Part shown: piece after piece, positions 1-11,330 of the stretch
How the letters are laid out: each line of letters starts with the position of its first letter
Position numbering within the stretch: position 1 is the stretch's first letter
Source of the DNA: Linanthus parryae
Lineage: Eukaryota > Streptophyta > Magnoliopsida > Ericales > Polemoniaceae
NCBI GenBank assembly: GCA_023055425.1
Contig: JALGPY010000012.1
Coordinates: 16,751,922-16,815,921, forward strand
Reading direction: 5' to 3'
Length of the DNA: 64,000 nt
Notes under the pieces: generated by a model
What the model was told of the DNA's origin: nothing
The model's database searches: none
What the model saw: the letters and a program-made list of their open reading frames with translations, nothing else
Position numbers and translations under genes: made by a program

Positions 1-130
1 TCGGGTTCTAGCATCAGTACCATCAGTGCCAGAACCAGGCACTCGCATCAGTGCCAACCCGATACTGGCGTCAGTGCCAACCAGATGCAGGCTCAGTGCC
101 AACCCGATGCTGGCTTAGTGCCATCCAGGC
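1..130. repeat. short minisatellite-like tandem repeat
   Basis: The stretch repeats a unit of roughly 25 bases built on the words CAGTGCCAACC and CGATGCTGGC, with imperfect copies from the window edge to about position 130. It may extend to the left of the window. No gene is associated with it. Confidence 0.6.
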
Positions 131-989
131 TTTGGTCCTGGGAACGTGCAGTGCCTTGCACAGCAGCTCAGCAACAGCAGTGACCCAGTGATGCAGTTTG
201 GTCCCAGGGCGATTAAGGGTAGTTATTCCCAGCGGGGTAGTTACTTGTCGGGCCGTTAAGAACTGATGTAACTGCCATGTTGTTGGTTGTATCTCTATGT
301 AATAATTGGCATTCAGATGCCATTGTTGTAAGGACGAATTCCATGAATGAAAACGGATTGAAGTCCAAACAATATTGTCGCTTGTCCCTTCTAACAAACA
401 ACTAACGACGTTAGCAAGGCTGAACCAAAGTTAACACGACGAACACTAACCTTGGTGCCAATCCGTGGTAAAATTGACACGAAAAAATGACCCGAACTCA
501 CTTAGCATACCAACACTATAGTCCTCACCACCGCCTCCACCACCACCACCACCACCACCATCGTTGCCATCTTTCACCCTACAACCAACTACCATTACCA
601 GGCGTATGCTCTAGAGTATTATCCTAAATCTGAAGACCCAAACCCAGCTGCCGATCATTACCCCCAATCAATCCCTGCGAAACCTTGATCGTCCTCCACA
701 ACTATCCTCCCACTCATTTCGGACATTCGCAACCATAAACAGACCCCGATTCGGACACAACCCAATCGCGTTCCACCGAATTCGATCAAACCCCAGCCCA
801 CTATCGAAAACCAGATCACATTGGCCATGGAAGCCGGCGAGATAGATGCTAAACTCGAAACCCTTCTACAACCATCGCCTTCTTCTTTGACCAGATTCGA
901 AATATAGCGCATGGAAGACGATAATGCATAGAAGGTGATAGAGAAATTGGGGTTTGTTATTGAAGGTGGAGACCGATATTTATGATTTG
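131..989. other. gene-free flank with a (CCA)n microsatellite
   Basis: I see no supported gene here. Positions 533-561 are an uninterrupted CCA/CAC microsatellite. Short open frames exist on both strands but show no family motif and no splice context. The stretch ends at the GTAGG target site of the LTR element that starts at 995. Confidence 0.5.
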
Positions 990-994
990 GTAGG

Positions 995-1603
995 TGTAGA
1001 TACTTCTTTCCAGAAAGACAGACCATCGCCACGTGGCAGCCATCCAGCACACCTAGCTGTGCTCCACCCACACCGGATCACAACCCGTGCTGATCCACGT
1101 GGGGGCTACGAGACAGGCCCCCCGTGTACCATAACACGGGACTTGTAGGGACTTAGTGGTTTGGAGGCTAGGGTAAGGTCCGTTGCGCGCATGCGACAAT
1201 CAAGCTTGCGTGCGACCTCTGGTAACTGACTGAGAGATCCTAGGCTTACGTGTCCCAGTAATGCGGCTGATCTCATAACGGTCTCTGATACTTGCGGGCA
1301 GATGCGTAACGGTTCCTATATACACGATCGAACGTGTCGTTGGGGGTTCTACCATTAAGTCGCCATTTATGGTGCACTAAACCCCCCAACGGTCACTTCC
1401 CCACTATATATAGGATCGTTAGCTCCCCGTTGCGACACAAGACTAACAAGACACATTGGTCCTGTGCCATAGCTTACTGTCTCTCTCTCAAAAACAGTTA
1501 CCAGTGCTTACTCTCTCCCTACACACACCCTATAATTCTTTGTGTTCTCATTCCCTACTTGAGGTGTACACTGGGATATCTCTCGAGGATTTCCTTGCAC
1601 ACA
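995..1603 (+). repeat. 5' LTR of the gag/antisense-gene element
   Basis: This 609-base repeat matches 11331-11941 along its whole length with scattered substitutions and small gaps. It starts TGTAGATAC and ends TGCACACA. It holds a TATA box and ends just before a TGG-starting candidate primer-binding site. Confidence 0.9.
1405..1412 (+). promoter_or_regulatory. TATA box of the 5' LTR
   Basis: TATATATA lies in the last third of the LTR, about 250 bases before the candidate gag start. The matching site in the 3' LTR has decayed to ACATATA. This is the expected place for the U3/R boundary promoter of the element. Confidence 0.6.
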
Positions 1604-1825
1604 TTTTGGTGAACCTGACGTGAACACCCACCTTAAACAACCTAAAATCTGCTCATAATGTCTTCGGACCAAGCCATCCTTCACGGAGACCAGTCTCCCT
1701 CCCATGAGGAGACCTCAGGAGGACGGACTGCTCAACACCACTCCCAACACTCGGCCTCCGGTTGTCGTTGAGGGAAACCCTCCTTGGAGTCTCTCCAAGC
1801 AACGATACAGACACAAGCCCGAGCC

Positions 1826-4273
1826 ATGGAAGCTCAATCTGAGCAAATTGCTCAGATCATGGCGATTCTGGGAAAGGTGGCCCAGAACGTTGTCACAGGG
1901 GCTTCTGCCTCATTGCTGACAGCTTCACTGCCCCCAATAGGGATGGTGTCCACCTCAATGGGCACCTCGATAGTGCATGTCTCTGCTTCCCAGGCTCCTC
2001 TTTCAGGCGGCCCGGTGAGCCAGACCCCACCATTCTCATCGGGCTCGTCCCTGATGACGGCAGGGAACCCCAGCGCATATCCTGCGTCATCTCTATATGC
2101 AAGCGGAGCCCTAGGAATCCATGGGCCTCCACCTCCGCCTCCTTACACCCCCAGTATGCCCCAAATTCCGGCCTTCAGGCCAACAACTCCATCTTACGGA
2201 GGAACACCCGCTAGTATGGCGGCTCTCGAACAAAGGATTGACAATATCATCGCCAACCAGAGTTTCGCAGACACTGTCATCCCCAAGGTAGACAGCGCGC
2301 CTCCCATTCCGCGGGATGTTTATCTGATGCCGAACCCCGCAGGATACAAAGCGCCTAAGTGGGAAAAGTTTGATGAGGTCAGTGGGAATGCCCACGAGCA
2401 CGTGATGAGGTTCATGGACATGATGGGCCCGTACGCAGCCGATACTCGGTTACTCATGCGCGAATTTCCCAAATCTCTGGGAACTGTCGCATACAAGTGG
2501 TACAGAGCCCTCGAAGCGGGATATATCAAGACATGGGATGAAATGGTAAAGAAATTCTATACGAAATTCTTCCAGATGGACGAACGGGTCACCACCATTC
2601 ACATCTCCCGGATGTACCAAAAGCCTGACGAGGAAGGCGTAGCCTTCATAAAGAAATTCATGGTCAGGTCCTTGGATTGCAGCGACGAAGTCTTGGAGGG
2701 CCGTCTGGTCGAAATATGCCTGCAAGGCATGCGCGACGAGTACAAAGGTATGTTAATTAACTTGAACATGCCCAATTTCTCGAAGTTGATTGACTGCACC
2801 AGAAACGTTGAGCCCTTGGTAGAAAGTATGTGGAAGAGACGCGCTAGCGAGCATACACCGACGAATCCCAGCTACAAGGTCGGAAGGTTCGGTTACAAGC
2901 GGTCGCGAGACACCAACGTCCATGCAATTTCGCCATCTGGTAAGCAACAACGACCCGAGCCACAGGAGGCGCCGCCACTACCCTGCTCAATCGAGGATGC
3001 GATTGATCTCTGTAAAATATGGCGGAAGAACGGAATCTTGCCACCCTTTGAGCGCAAACCTACAGGAGAGCAATTCAGAAACCCCAGGTGGTGCGAGTGT
3101 CATGGCCAAGTGTCACACCCAACGCAGGAGTGCAAAAAGATCAGATGGATGGTGGACAGAAAAATAAAGGAGGGCCAGCTGTTCATAGACGAGCCGACCA
3201 AAGATGTGCGTAATAAACCCCTGCCGTCTCATGCGAGGCAGGAACCCAAAGAGAAGGAGGTCGCTATGATCTCGATAACCGACCTGGAGGAGGTCGTAGA
3301 TACAGAAGTCTCGGTAGTTGCAGAGATCCACGAGGAGGAGGATTACGGTATTGACACAGAGGATTCTCCAGCTGAGCGAATGAAGTATTCTGCAAAATTT
3401 GCTAAGTTCTTCTATGAAACGGGCTTCTCACCCGACTGCAGGCACGAAATGACCAAGGCCATCCTTAGAGCGGCAGAGGACTATGGGGAAGAGCTAGTGA
3501 GCTCGGACGCCATGATTGTTAGGGCCGTTCGGCCGGAGGGACCCATCATGGCATTCGATGAGTCTAATAAGAAGACTAGCGCGAACCATCAGAGACCACT
3601 GTACGTGACGGCTGCCATCAACCACGTGGATTTTAAAAGGGCATTCGTTAACGGCGGAGCCGCGGTGAACGTTATTCCCCTTAGCACCCTGGAGACGGCG
3701 GGGATCCCCAAGCACAAGATAGTTAAAAAGCTATCGCCGCTCACATGCTTTGGCAGCGATTCCAGGGTGACCCTGGGGTGGATTCGCTTGGGGATCCAAA
3801 TTGGGCAGATTAGCTGTTCTGCCAAGTTTCACGTTATCGACGCCAACACGACTTACCACATGATCATTGGGCGCGCGTGGATTCACCGCTTCGACGTTGT
3901 GCCCTCGACAGCTCATCAGGTGATGATGGCCATCTTGAAAGAGTGGGTGGTTACGATACCTGCTTCCGTGAATCCTTTCAATCTGGAGGAGGCGCACTTA
4001 TCCGAGGCGGTATGGCTCACAGAGTTGGAGGACGGGCCACTTCCAGCCCCATCCCGGGCAGTTCCTCTGCCCAGATGGGAGGACATCAAAGATCAGTCAC
4101 CAGCAGGAGTAATGGTGACAAGGGAGGAAGCAGGAGAAAAGCAGCCCATGAGGACGGAGACCTCCGGAGTAGCCAAAAAAATCTACACCTTAAAGAGGGT
4201 TATCAAACATGATGAAGATGGCAGACGGGTGGGAAGTTTCTACTCCAACGGAAAGAAATGTTACCGCATCTAG
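1826..4273 (+). CDS. Gypsy-type Gag with degenerate retropepsin-like domain
   Basis: This encodes the capsid protein of the element, expected to assemble cytoplasmic virus-like particles. In order it shows a short N-terminal coiled segment, a Pro/Ser-rich linker, and a retrotransposon gag domain with the family hallmark KWYRALEAG followed by TWDEMVKKFYTKF. Next comes a zinc-knuckle-like CECHGQVSHPTQEC. The C-terminal part resembles a retropepsin (around VNGGAAVNVIP and MIIGRAWI). The catalytic Asp of that motif is replaced by Asn, so protease activity is doubtful. There is no pol downstream. Start: 1826 is the first ATG after an in-frame stop. An upstream ATG at 1658 in the same frame is cut by TGA at 1769-1771 after 37 codons, which suggests the original start was 1658 and the copy is damaged. 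The frame itself stays open from 1772 to the stop at 4273. Confidence 0.85.
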   Translation: MEAQSEQIAQIMAILGKVAQNVVTGASASLLTASLPPIGMVSTSMGTSIVHVSASQAPLSGGPVSQTPPFSSGSSLMTAGNPSAYPASSLYASGALGIHGPPPPPPYTPSMPQIPAFRPTTPSYGGTPASMAALEQRIDNIIANQSFADTVIPKVDSAPPIPRDVYLMPNPAGYKAPKWEKFDEVSGNAHEHVMRFMDMMGPYAADTRLLMREFPKSLGTVAYKWYRALEAGYIKTWDEMVKKFYTKFFQMDERVTTIHISRMYQKPDEEGVAFIKKFMVRSLDCSDEVLEGRLVEICLQGMRDEYKGMLINLNMPNFSKLIDCTRNVEPLVESMWKRRASEHTPTNPSYKVGRFGYKRSRDTNVHAISPSGKQQRPEPQEAPPLPCSIEDAIDLCKIWRKNGILPPFERKPTGEQFRNPRWCECHGQVSHPTQECKKIRWMVDRKIKEGQLFIDEPTKDVRNKPLPSHARQEPKEKEVAMISITDLEEVVDTEVSVVAEIHEEEDYGIDTEDSPAERMKYSAKFAKFFYETGFSPDCRHEMTKAILRAAEDYGEELVSSDAMIVRAVRPEGPIMAFDESNKKTSANHQRPLYVTAAINHVDFKRAFVNGGAAVNVIPLSTLETAGIPKHKIVKKLSPLTCFGSDSRVTLGWIRLGIQIGQISCSAKFHVIDANTTYHMIIGRAWIHRFDVVPSTAHQVMMAILKEWVVTIPASVNPFNLEEAHLSEAVWLTELEDGPLPAPSRAVPLPRWEDIKDQSPAGVMVTREEAGEKQPMRTETSGVAKKIYTLKRVIKHDEDGRRVGSFYSNGKKCYRI

Positions 4274-4363
4274 AAGAACTTTAAAGGTGCGCTCTTGTGA
4301 TCAACTGATACGATCTTTATTTATCAATTGGTCTTGTTTATCCGTACTTGTTACAACCAGTTC

Positions 4364-4950
4364 AAAGCCTATCTCATATGGTAGCGGCTAAACGCGATAA
4401 AAGCCTATCTTCTAAGATAGCACGAAGCCTATCTCATATGGTAGCGGCTAAACGCGGTCAAAGCCTATCTTCTAAGATAGCACGAAGCCTATCTCATACG
4501 GTAGGAGCCAAACGCGATCAAAGCCTATCTGCTAGGATTGCACAAAGCCTATCTCATATGATAGCAACCAAACGCGATCAAAGCCTATCTGCTAGGATAG
4601 CACAAAGCCTATCTCATATGATAGCAGCCAAACGCGAATAAAGCCTATCTACTAAGATAGCACAAGCCTACCTCATATGGTAGCAGCCAAACGCGAATAA
4701 AGCCTATCTGCTAAGATAGCATAAGCCTACCTCATATGGTAGCAGCCAAACGCGAACAAAGCCTATCTGCTAAGATATCATAAGCCTACCTCATATGGTA
4801 GCAGCCAAACTTGTCTGATAACTGAAGCATATCTCACATTATAGCAGTTAAACTAAGGCCTATCTCATAAGATAGCAGCCAAACATAGTCAGAACCCATC
4901 TACTGGGATGGCAACAGAAATTTCAAGGTCTATCTCATATGATAACAGCA
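4364..4950 (+). repeat. 60-bp tandem array of hairpin-forming units
   Basis: The array begins 91 bases after the gag stop. The first units have an exact 60-base period, then drift and shorten, with about seven clear copies followed by degenerate ones. Each unit contains two short inverted repeats: one of the form CCTATCT-gct-AAGATAGC and one of the form CCTATCTCATATGATAGC. A transcript of either strand could fold into a row of small hairpins. Two further single units lie at about 6085-6150. The array sits between the 3' ends of the sense gag and the antisense gene. A role in transcript ending or RNA structure is inference. Confidence 0.85.
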
Positions 4951-6426
4951 GCAAATTATGCCATACGATACAAAATCTGTCTTCCAGAAAGGCAGAGTTG
5001 AAAACCTATTCGAATGGATAGTACGCAAAAAGGCAACGCGCAAAACCAGCGAACACAAACATAGTATGAATATACGAATGGAAGCAGAAATACAAGTCTA
5101 TCTTATTAGATGAAACAACCAAAAGGGCAGAGTACAATTTATCTGACTAGATAGCAGCAGAAAACAAATTCCCAAAAAGGGTGCAAGGAAGCATATTCCT
5201 ACGCTAAAAAACCTAGTTTAAGGGCCTAGCTATGGAAAGCTCGTCGTCATCGTCGACGTCCTCGACCAAAACAAACTCTCCCCGCTACTACGGCGAGATG
5301 CCAAATGAACTTCAAGGAATAGATGAGGGAAACAGCTTTGGGAATAAATCCCGTTCTCCGCCCTCGCATCCGATTATTGGTGGGAAATAGTTCTCCAACG
5401 GAGAGCCACCAGGGCAACACCTCGATCATTACGCTTCAATTCAAGAGTCAGTGAAGGGGCAGTATTGGCCGGAAACCCACCGGGGGTGGTACCTGCGAAC
5501 ATGGTAAAGGAAAAGACGCCTTCTTTCTGATGGAGAAGTCTATGCTGCCGATTCTCATGAAGGCTGGACGAATCAGAGGTCTTGGCTGACGAACCCTTGG
5601 GATACATTCCTATAGCACAACATAACTCTATGGGTCCATGGAATTGGAACTCATGTGGATGAAAGAACAGAGGAATGCAGAAAAGAATATGGGGAGAAGA
5701 CATCCTTTCAATGGCGAAAGCCCAGAGGGGTGGTAGTAATGGAGAAAAAAATAGCAAGGAAGAGGAGGTTTATATAGGGCCCGATGAAGACTCTTCAATT
5801 GCCAGTAACGCCTCGAGAACCGGGCCAGAATCAATGGTATTACTAAAGCATACGGCGGTATAGTAACCCTAGGTAATAATGAAGGGATAGTCTACTATGG
5901 GGCAGTCATGCCTTATCAGGACGCCACACTGGCACGACGATCCATGCAGTCACGATGGTTTCTAGGAAATTGAACCATCATCAAGGCATTGAATATTGAG
6001 ACCTTTTCAAGGTACGGCAGACAGTGACGTACACGCGCCAGCTTATTTGCTTGAACCAAAAAGGTGAAATATCAAGTAAAAGTATAAGCCTATCTCATAA
6101 GATAGCAGCACGTGCAAAATGATGTGTAAGCCTATCTCACAGGATAGCAGTCTACACTAATTACGCAAAGTTTACTATATTTAGCTAAACCTTTGACCAG
6201 GGCAATGGCAAGGACCATATTTACCTGCAAAAGGCAAGGCACAAGAAACCTAGCAGTTATGTAAACAAAGACATAGCATGTAAAAGGAGGTGTACCATAA
6301 AAGCCGCGTGAGAACACACACGCACTACAGACAGTTGTCACATATTCAAAACATTCAAGCATCCATGGTACAAAGAAATAACATCAAACTCATAATCTAT
6401 AATGACGGATCAGCAGGACTACTGCT
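4951..6426. other. non-coding interior of the element
   Basis: I see no supported gene. The stretch carries decayed hairpin units at its start and at 6085-6150. A short plus-strand frame at 5232-5390 (serine-rich start, one stop, then a further open run to about 5507) shows no family resemblance that I recognise. The stretch is the 3' flank of the antisense gene. Confidence 0.4.
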
Positions 6427-9400
6427 TCATTCTTTAAAGAAGTCTTTCAAGAGGGAGTCTTTCGCGGATAGCTTGAGCGAGTTTGCTGCGAGTTCTGCAA
6501 TGCGAGATTTCACCTCTTCATAATGCTTCAAGGCAGCTTCATACTCCCGGGCCATCTTCTCATACGCCTCCCTGCCAGCGTTAAGGTCTATTGTCTCCTC
6601 TCTGAAAGAAGTATACTCAGCTCCAAGACTGGTAGAATTGCGAGCTTTGGTTAGTCTTTGCACGAGGAAGTCCAAATCCAGTCGAACCGCCGCAGTCTCT
6701 TGAAGCCTCTGAACGAGCGCGAGAAGATCTTGAGCGCTAGCAGCCGTGGTACCTTCAGGGGTGGTTTTATACAATCTTTCCAAGAGAGCTGCCATCTCTC
6801 TGAAAATATTCCCTCTGTCTTCCGGTGCCAGCTCCAGCACTCGAGCAAACGAAGCAGGAAAGGTCACTCGCACCTTCATTAGCCATTCCAAACAGGCTTG
6901 GTCGATATCTGCGCATAGAGGCAAGACAAAAAAAAATCAGAGAAATGAAAACCTAAGAGTCGGGGTATTAGGAGAAAAAGAATGAGCTTACCAGTCCCTT
7001 CGACAATCTGTTGAAGAGGAGCAACAGATACTGCTACCTGCAGACCGTCTTGAATTTCCTCGACCAACTTTTGATCCTCGACCAACTTTTGATCCTCCCT
7101 CACCTCGCGTGCAAAGTACGACTCAGGAATTATAAAATTCCTCGCGGGTACGACAGGGTTTGCAGCCTGCGAGCCCCACACTTCAAAGGGATTCTCAGAA
7201 AAGAGAGAGTCCAGATCAAAGCCTCCCGTAGGATCTTTACTCCTCGCCGTACCAGGTGCAGGGGGTGGACTCAGATTGGCATGCTCGACCTCCTCAACAC
7301 TTTGAGTAACAGGAGGATCAAACTCGGCAGGAATGGCGTGAGCAGCATACACAGTGTCATGTGCAACCCCTTCGGTATTCCTCTCGGACAGTATTTCAAG
7401 CTCAACATTTGTAGTCATGGTCACCTGCTCAAGACCGGTCTCTTGCTCGATATTAGCTTCGTCCGAAGAAATAGGTATCGCTTCGGCAGGTGAGGCAATG
7501 AGATCTTCCTGCACTGGGAGTCCCCCTCTTGCTCAATAGTAAGCTCCGCGACAGGATAATCCTCAATCGCTGTAGTCTCTTCCATCAAGACTTGCTCTGG
7601 AGAACCTGCACCAGACACGTTATAAGCAGACTCAGAAATCACTTGAGTACTGCGAGGACAACAACGCACCAAGGGGCAAGGGTCAGGTTCTGCAAAAATA
7701 ATATACCATTATCGCACCCTCAGGAAGAAAAAAAATAAAACCTCAACAGAAGAATAAGCTAGAACAGAACCTCTATTTATGTTATCAGCGGTACTTCCCC
7801 ACTTATATGGGGTACCCGCGCAATTTTCATGTTGCAAGTTATCATCGAAACCCTTCAATTAGCATGACCTGCTTGGGATTAAAAAGATTATGCATCGAGC
7901 GTACGAAAAAGAGGGGTATTACGCGTGGTTAGAGGAGTGACTTACCGGAGGGTTCCCCACATTGATCCCTTACCCACTTACGAATGTCACAAATGGGCAC
8001 GCCATGATACAAAGCACCAGTTACAATGTCACAGTTTGATAAAAGCAAACTTAAAAATTGTACCTTCTTCGTCTTCATCGCCGACGAGCTCATGAAGTGC
8101 TAGTTGCGCCTGGTGAAGTTTATCCACAGTTTTTGAGATAACGTGAGAGGGGCGCGAACGTCCGAAGCGTGTGTGCGGCCTTCGCGTTTCAATGCCTTCA
8201 CGACTAGCAATCTCGGCGATGCTTCGTCTCTTGGCAAGCTCAATGCGCTCTGCCTCCGACAACTTTTCTTGCAGAGACCGCTCCTCTTCCATTCGTCGGG
8301 ACTCCTCAACGGCTTCCTCCTCAGTAATAATGGTCTTTCCTTTGAGTGGGCTATCATTTTCATCTAAAAGAGGAAGACAGAAGAAGGTGAAAAACATTCC
8401 AGGAAACTTTAAATAAGCAACGATATCTTTCTGGTCAAACCTTCTTTCTCCCAGGCGACAAAATTTGAGACTGGTTCTGGGAGTGATTTCTTCTTGAGAG
8501 AAGCAGGTTTCTTCTTCACAGGAGAGGCTTTCTTGGGATCAGGCTCATTTCGCGCGCGCTTCGGTGGCCGAACTGGCAGATCGTCACTCGCAGGGGCATC
8601 GGCACCTCTCTTCTTCATATACTTAAGAAATGGCGCGAGGAAGGCTTCAAGTCCATCTTAGAGCGCACTCCTAATCCCTTCCTCCATGGCAGCACTGGGG
8701 GGGATGGTGTCGTCAGCATATTTCTTCTTTGACCGACAGAGGTCCACAAGTCCCCCGCTGCGATCCCCGGAGGCGAAGCGCCTTAGGCAGCACTGTTGAG
8801 AAAAACAAAAAGCATCATGAGACATGGGGAATGAGGTGACTCAAATAGAAGAAAATACATAAGGAGTCCACAATACTGCTTGAAATTCTCCCGCATACTG
8901 GGCCCGCGAGTTGAGAGAGTCCTGCGCGACTGCGTTCTTCTTTTCATCCAAGATTAGTTGTGGGCAAAGATGGTCCGCAGCTAACAGCGAGTAGTACACA
9001 TAGGGGGTCCAACCCCGGGAAAGATTAGACTTGAAAGGGTAATCTTTAGACAAAGGAGCAAGTACCCTGGGAACTTGCAGCTTAATCTGCGGGTTTGTCA
9101 GGCGACGGACCTGAGTCTTCCAGAAGGCCACCCAACCAGTTGTTACCCTTCCCGTTCTACTTCTTGAAGGCTGCACAAGGGAAGCTCTGCGAAGCAGCTC
9201 ACGGCTCTTGCTAAAAATGATCCCACTATAGCAGTCCTTGGCAGGAAGTTCGGACCACAGCAGTGGCGCGATGGTGTCAAAACCCAGCTGAGGCGCCACG
9301 CGAAGAGGGTCAAAATGGACAGTTATGGGTGCGTACTTGCAAGACTCAGTTCCAGGGGCGTACTCTGTCAAAGCAGGCAAATAACCCCGTCTGCACCAGT

Positions 9401-10723
9401 TCACGTACTTACCATAGTGACGGGGTCCGCTAGTAATGTGCAAGGCGCGAAGAGGAGTATAAATCTCGGGATACATGTCCCCCAGAAACATGATATTATC
9501 CAACTCCTCAACATAAGGACGGGCTACGAAGGATTCATCATCATCACAGACCAAAGAAAAATTACGGCGAGCATTTTTGGTGTTAAACCAACGCCAAGAG
9601 GGGGGGGGGGGGCACAAAAAAGCTTCCTCGCATCTTGGAGCATTCCATAGCTCGACAGTAGTGGGTATGGGGCATATGAAGGCCATCGCTCAAAAACCCA
9701 CATGGTCAAAAATCCAATGTTGGCAAAACACATGCATCAGCCCTGCCCTGTGATTGCTCAACATTTGCCACTGCTAGATCAAGACGATAAAATAGAGAAC
9801 CCAAGACACGAGGTCCAAGGGTAATCCTTTTACCAAAAGTAAGCTTCACTGCAAGAGGGAGTACATGGACAAAAACTCCATCTCGCGGGCTCCCATCCAT
9901 AAGGAAGCGCGACAACCAGACGCAAAGAAAACCACAAAGGAGTACTCAAACCCTTCTCCTGCAGTGGAAGTAACCTCATCCGGAGTTTCCTCCTAAATTT
10001 TCTGGATGATGTAGGGTTTGGGGAAGTCCTTGAAGAAGAACATGATCCATTTAGACCATATGTTCTTCGCGCCAGCAGACACTGTCATGAAGGTATCAGC
10101 AGGCTTCATCGCCTCGGGAGCCCATTTTGAAGCAGCCTTCCTCAAGGACGCAATACACTCTAGCATCTGACCAAAAAGAAAAATTTCTTCATCAGAGCTA
10201 AGTGCTTCCAAGGGATCGAAGGGTCACGACTGTTGACGATTGATGAGCCAAGCAACGCTCATACACTCTAGCCTCACGGGATGCGAAGTGGAACGTATGG
10301 GTCTTTGGGGGAGTATCGAGAAAATAGGACCTTTAGCATGTTCTGGTCGGCCTTCAGATCGAAACCCCTGGTTGCGCGAACGGCGTGATAAATTCCAGCT
10401 TCCATTAACACAACTTCATGATTATCAAGGATATAATCAGCCCACTCGTCCATCCAGTCCAGTTTCTCCAAGAAAGCTTGGAAAAGAATTTCGTTGTAGG
10501 GGAAAAGGCCAGCCTCGATACCACATCTGTGAACATCGTGAACCTCTGCAAGGTCCCACTCCTCTCTTTCTGGCTCAGGTTTCAAGCCTAAGACTGTGCC
10601 TGAAGAAGAGGCTTCAAGGGTGTGCCCTCGTATAGAGGCCAAGTAAAAATCATCACCCCCTGGCTTTTCGCCATAATTCGTTGGATAGTTCTGAGGTTTC
10701 AGTGGTCTTTTTGGGAGCCATCG
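6427..10723 (-). pseudogene. antisense spliced plant-mobile-domain (aminotransferase-like) gene, broken
   Basis: The gene runs opposite to the retrotransposon. An acceptor at 10725-10724 directly precedes ATG 10721. Four introns with GT-AG ends and matching phase can be read: 8858-8793 (phase 0), 8440-8364, 8063-7690 and 6991-6909 (all phase 1). The stop is at 6427. The product starts MAPKKTTET. The plant mobile domain follows, then an acidic/basic linker with nuclear-type KKKPASLKKK, a charged coiled coil, a long linker, and a C-terminal coiled coil. Disabling changes: frameshifts near 10664, between 9993 and 9915, near 9690 and near 7515; stops at 10226-10224, 9995-9993 and 8660-8658. Plant mobile domains are known from host proteins (MAIN/MAIL type) and from Mutator- and Gypsy-associated genes. 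The role inside elements is unknown. Family assignment rests on motif order, not on a search. Confidence 0.78.
8859..9995 (-). pseudogene. plant mobile domain core of the antisense gene
   Basis: This is the diagnostic part of the antisense gene. Reading along the minus strand it shows WLSRFL-type sequence (in the frame starting 9915) and a VLPLAVKL.FGKRITLGPRVLGSL block. Then come FLTMWVFERWPS (frame ending 9524) and, after a one-base frame change near 9690, FDPLRVAPQLGFD, followed by a Trp-rich tail ending WTPY at the splice donor. These blocks occur in this order in aminotransferase-like plant mobile domain proteins. A run of 13 G (9600-9612) lies within the reading frame and is a likely place for length variation. 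The domain has no demonstrated enzymatic role. Confidence 0.75.
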
Positions 10724-11330
10724 CTGTAAAGAAAAAGAAGATCAGATTTCATGAGTTGGAGGATCATGCAGAAGGAAAAAGAGGGGAGAAAGAAGTATGA
10801 AGAAATCAACTAAATTGACTGCAAAACCCAAAAGGTAGAATTTCAACTACCTTGTCCACACCTGAGTACTCGAATTGCTCTGGAAAAATTGTCGAGGATT
10901 TGATCGCAGAATTCGTCAAAGGACTCTTCTTCCTGTTGTGGGAGCTCTCTCCGATGCATACGAACTCAAAAGTGCAAACAATGAAAATGTTGCAATCGAA
11001 GGAATAATAAGGTTTAAATAAACCCTCGAAAGGTCGCGGCTGTTGACGATTGATGAGCCAAGCAACACTTCGATCACTGAGAAGATTTGACGTTTGATCT
11101 ATCCTGCCTCGAAAATAGGCGAGTTCGGATGGCGATTGATTAACTCGACAGAAACCACGCTTCATCAAAGGCTAGACGGCGCTTCCCAAACCTAGGCAAT
11201 CATGGCTATGATAGGGGGCTATGGGGATTCGAATTCAAAATTCGAAAAGGCCTGCGTGAGCTTCACGCACGGTTGATTTTGCGCGACTGCACAACGGAAG
11301 GGCGCGTGACAATCGCGCAAAAGGGGGCTA
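10724..11330 (-). other. 5' region of the antisense gene and polypurine tract
   Basis: Read on the minus strand, this is the upstream region of the antisense gene. It ends in a pyrimidine-rich acceptor at 10725-10724, so a 5'UTR intron is likely; its donor is not certain. A 27-base word at about 11040-11066 is repeated at about 10231-10257 inside the gene. At the right end the AAAAGGGGG run is the plus-strand priming site for the 3' LTR. Confidence 0.45.

Noticed and set aside
658..1071. 137-codon minus-strand ORF next to the first LTR
   Set aside because: It runs across the LTR boundary at 995 and has no recognisable domain, so it cannot be an ancestral gene.
4348..4641. 97-codon ORF with a 20-residue repeat
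   Set aside because: The open frame is a by-product of the 60-base period of the hairpin array, because a multiple of three with no stop gives an apparent repeat protein. The periodicity ends where the array drifts.
4364..4950. CRISPR-like array
   Set aside because: The units are contiguous with no unique spacers, and the context is a plant retrotransposon.
5232..5507. serine-rich plus-strand frame with one in-frame TAG
   Set aside because: It continues open after the stop, so it could be a dead short gene, but I recognise no family and the minus strand is equally open. The evidence is too weak to call it.
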